Below are positions 61,018 to 61,919 of a DNA stretch of 61,919 nucleotides, in pieces. Position 1 is the stretch's first letter. Each line of letters opens with the position of its first letter. This DNA is from CAJJBL01 sp964519035 (GTDB lineage Bacteria; Pseudomonadota; Alphaproteobacteria; Puniceispirillales; Marisalimonadaceae). The DNA is taken from positions 1 through 61,919 of the forward strand of contig CAZFKZ010000005.1 of the NCBI GenBank assembly GCA_964519035.1. The letters are read 5' to 3'. The notes under the pieces were generated by a model that searched no databases, was not told where the DNA came from, and saw only the letters and a list, made by a program, of their open reading frames with translations. Position numbers and translations under genes: made by a program.

Positions 61018-61919
61018 TTATGCTATCACATTTATTATATGTCTAGATGAATCATTCTCTTTTATTTCATTATTATTATCCAAATCATCTTCATTAATAT
61101 CCTTTATTTCTTTTCTATTTTCTTTTGTCTGATCTTGATTTTGATTAAAATTACTTTCATGTTGAAATTTATCATTACTATTTTCTGCAATAAAATCTAA
61201 GTTTATTCCTTGATCATTAAAAAGCTTTTGAAGCAAAATTTCATTTTGTTGCAAAGCATTAGTCACAAAATTATTTTCGGCTATGATTTTAACTTTACCT
61301 AAACCATTTTTTAAAGTTAAAGACACTTTCAACACTCCAAGATTTTTGGGCTTTAGGTTAAATTCAATTTCTTCACCACCATTTATAAAAGATTTTGTTA
61401 TTCTAGAAGCTAATTTGGATGTCCAACCCTTTTGAGATAAATCAAGATGATCTAATAAATTCTCTAAAACAGAATTGAATCCATTATTAGATAAATTTGA
61501 GTTATTACTTTGTGAATATGGGTTACTTGTATCATTACTATAGCTAACAAGACTTGAATTAAGACTAAAACTATTATTATCTTTTTTATCAGAAATATTG
61601 TTAATATTTATAATAGGAACTTTACTAGCAAATTTTGAGTTGAATTCACTTAGGTTGTTAGTCTCAGCTTTTATTAATTCTTCATTTATATTTAAAGTAT
61701 TATTTTGCTTGTTTGAGTTCATATTATATATTTTATTAGGATGATTATTCTTCTTAATTTTTTTTATAAAATTAAATTCTTTGTTTGAAGTATTATTTGA
61801 TATTTTTTTTTCAGAAGAAATCTCACTTTTATCAATTTTAATAAGAGGTTTTGTATCAGAAAATTCAGGAATAGTTTTTCCAGAAGATACAATACTTCTG
61901 TAATTTTTGGATTCTTTAT
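61018..61919 (-). CDS. fliK: Flagellar hook-length control protein FliK, 5' end outside window
   Basis: The reading frame stays open from 61018 to the right edge, so this is a C-terminal part of about 300 residues. The conserved Flg_hook domain is visible: EEIEFNLKPKNLGVLKVSLTLKNGLGKVKIIAENNFVTNALQQNEILLQKLFNDQGINLDFI, with the PxxLG-like core KPKNLGVLKV. FliK measures the hook and switches FlhB specificity. Upstream of the domain is a Ser/Asn/Lys-rich disordered region without Cys. An internal ATG at 61722 is not the start because the frame upstream has no stop. It precedes fliL by 28 nt. Confidence 0.82.
   Translation of the reverse strand, partial: KESKNYRSIVSSGKTIPEFSDTKPLIKIDKSEISSEKKISNNTSNKEFNFIKKIKKNNHPNKIYNMNSNKQNNTLNINEELIKAETNNLSEFNSKFASKVPIININNISDKKDNNSFSLNSSLVSYSNDTSNPYSQSNNSNLSNNGFNSVLENLLDHLDLSQKGWTSKLASRITKSFINGGEEIEFNLKPKNLGVLKVSLTLKNGLGKVKIIAENNFVTNALQQNEILLQKLFNDQGINLDFIAENSNDKFQHESNFNQNQDQTKENRKEIKDINEDDLDNNNEIKENDSSRHIINVIA

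Noticed and set aside
1..61919. tRNA genes, CRISPR arrays or prophage genes
   Set aside because: No cloverleaf with TTCGA-type arm, no spaced short direct repeats and no phage-type proteins were seen while reading the spacers.

Overview
The window is a contiguous piece of a low-GC (roughly 30% G+C), densely packed alphaproteobacterial chromosome. It has one 100-base scaffold gap of unknown true size (31462-31561). The phylogenetic call rests on gene order and on families typical of Alphaproteobacteria: gatCAB / ruvX-pyrB-pyrC-plsY-topA-rnr-rpmG, an EipB (DUF1849) protein, purM / DUF2066-AI-2E-hdaA, an alphaproteobacterial aa3-oxidase subunit IV, and lptF-lptG-surA-pdxA-rsmA / gmk-mltG-fabF-acpP-fabG-fabD / rpsF-rpsR-rplI-dnaB-alr-mlaEF-radA-cvpA-purF. 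AT-rich codon use, 1-14 nt gene overlaps, convergent genes with almost no spacing and a tripartite tricarboxylate transporter fit a streamlined marine lineage that kept a flagellum. The exact clade cannot be fixed from sequence reading alone. No tRNA, rRNA, CRISPR array, IS element or prophage was seen.

Layout. 1-2028: a 5'-truncated short-chain dehydrogenase and an MFS carrier. 2083-3228: a tandemly duplicated module in which a DUF1127 protein gene is followed by a hairpin RNA with a CCUCCUCCC loop and a strong intrinsic terminator. This is the architecture of the CcaF1-CcsR ('cuckoo RNA') stress loci of Rhodobacter, and the two 533-bp copies are identical. 3280-12641: metabolic accessory genes (DAD-like cupin, TctCBA transporter, gamma-glutamyltransferase-like protein, aspartate dehydrogenase, ketopantoate-reductase-like protein, aldo/keto reductase, EamA exporter). 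12644-24349: gatCAB on the minus strand, then the ruvX-pyrB-pyrC-plsY-topA-rnr-rpmG run on the plus strand. 24354-31444: envelope, RNA-processing and replication-control genes, purM, a tiny cytochrome oxidase subunit and ndk. 31562-38559: pepA (3' end in the gap), LPS transport permeases, SurA, PdxA and RsmA. 38561-43530: the fatty-acid synthesis cluster with mltG and gmk. 43728-53456: ribosomal protein operon, dnaB, alr, mlaEF, radA, cvpA, purF and an SDR. 53482-61919: a minus-strand flagellar block fliK-L-M-N-O-P-Q-R-flhB followed by four small uncharacterised genes.

How the parts relate. Most of the window is housekeeping. The parts worth attention are the duplicated DUF1127/anti-Shine-Dalgarno RNA module; a terminator-like hairpin inside the tctC-tctB transcript; a PyrC that lacks its metal-binding HxH next to an intact PyrB; a structured rpsF leader able to mask its own Shine-Dalgarno; and the uncharacterised genes trailing flhB. 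Several partners normally adjacent in these operons (dprA, lptD, purN, mlaD, possibly holC) are absent from their usual places.
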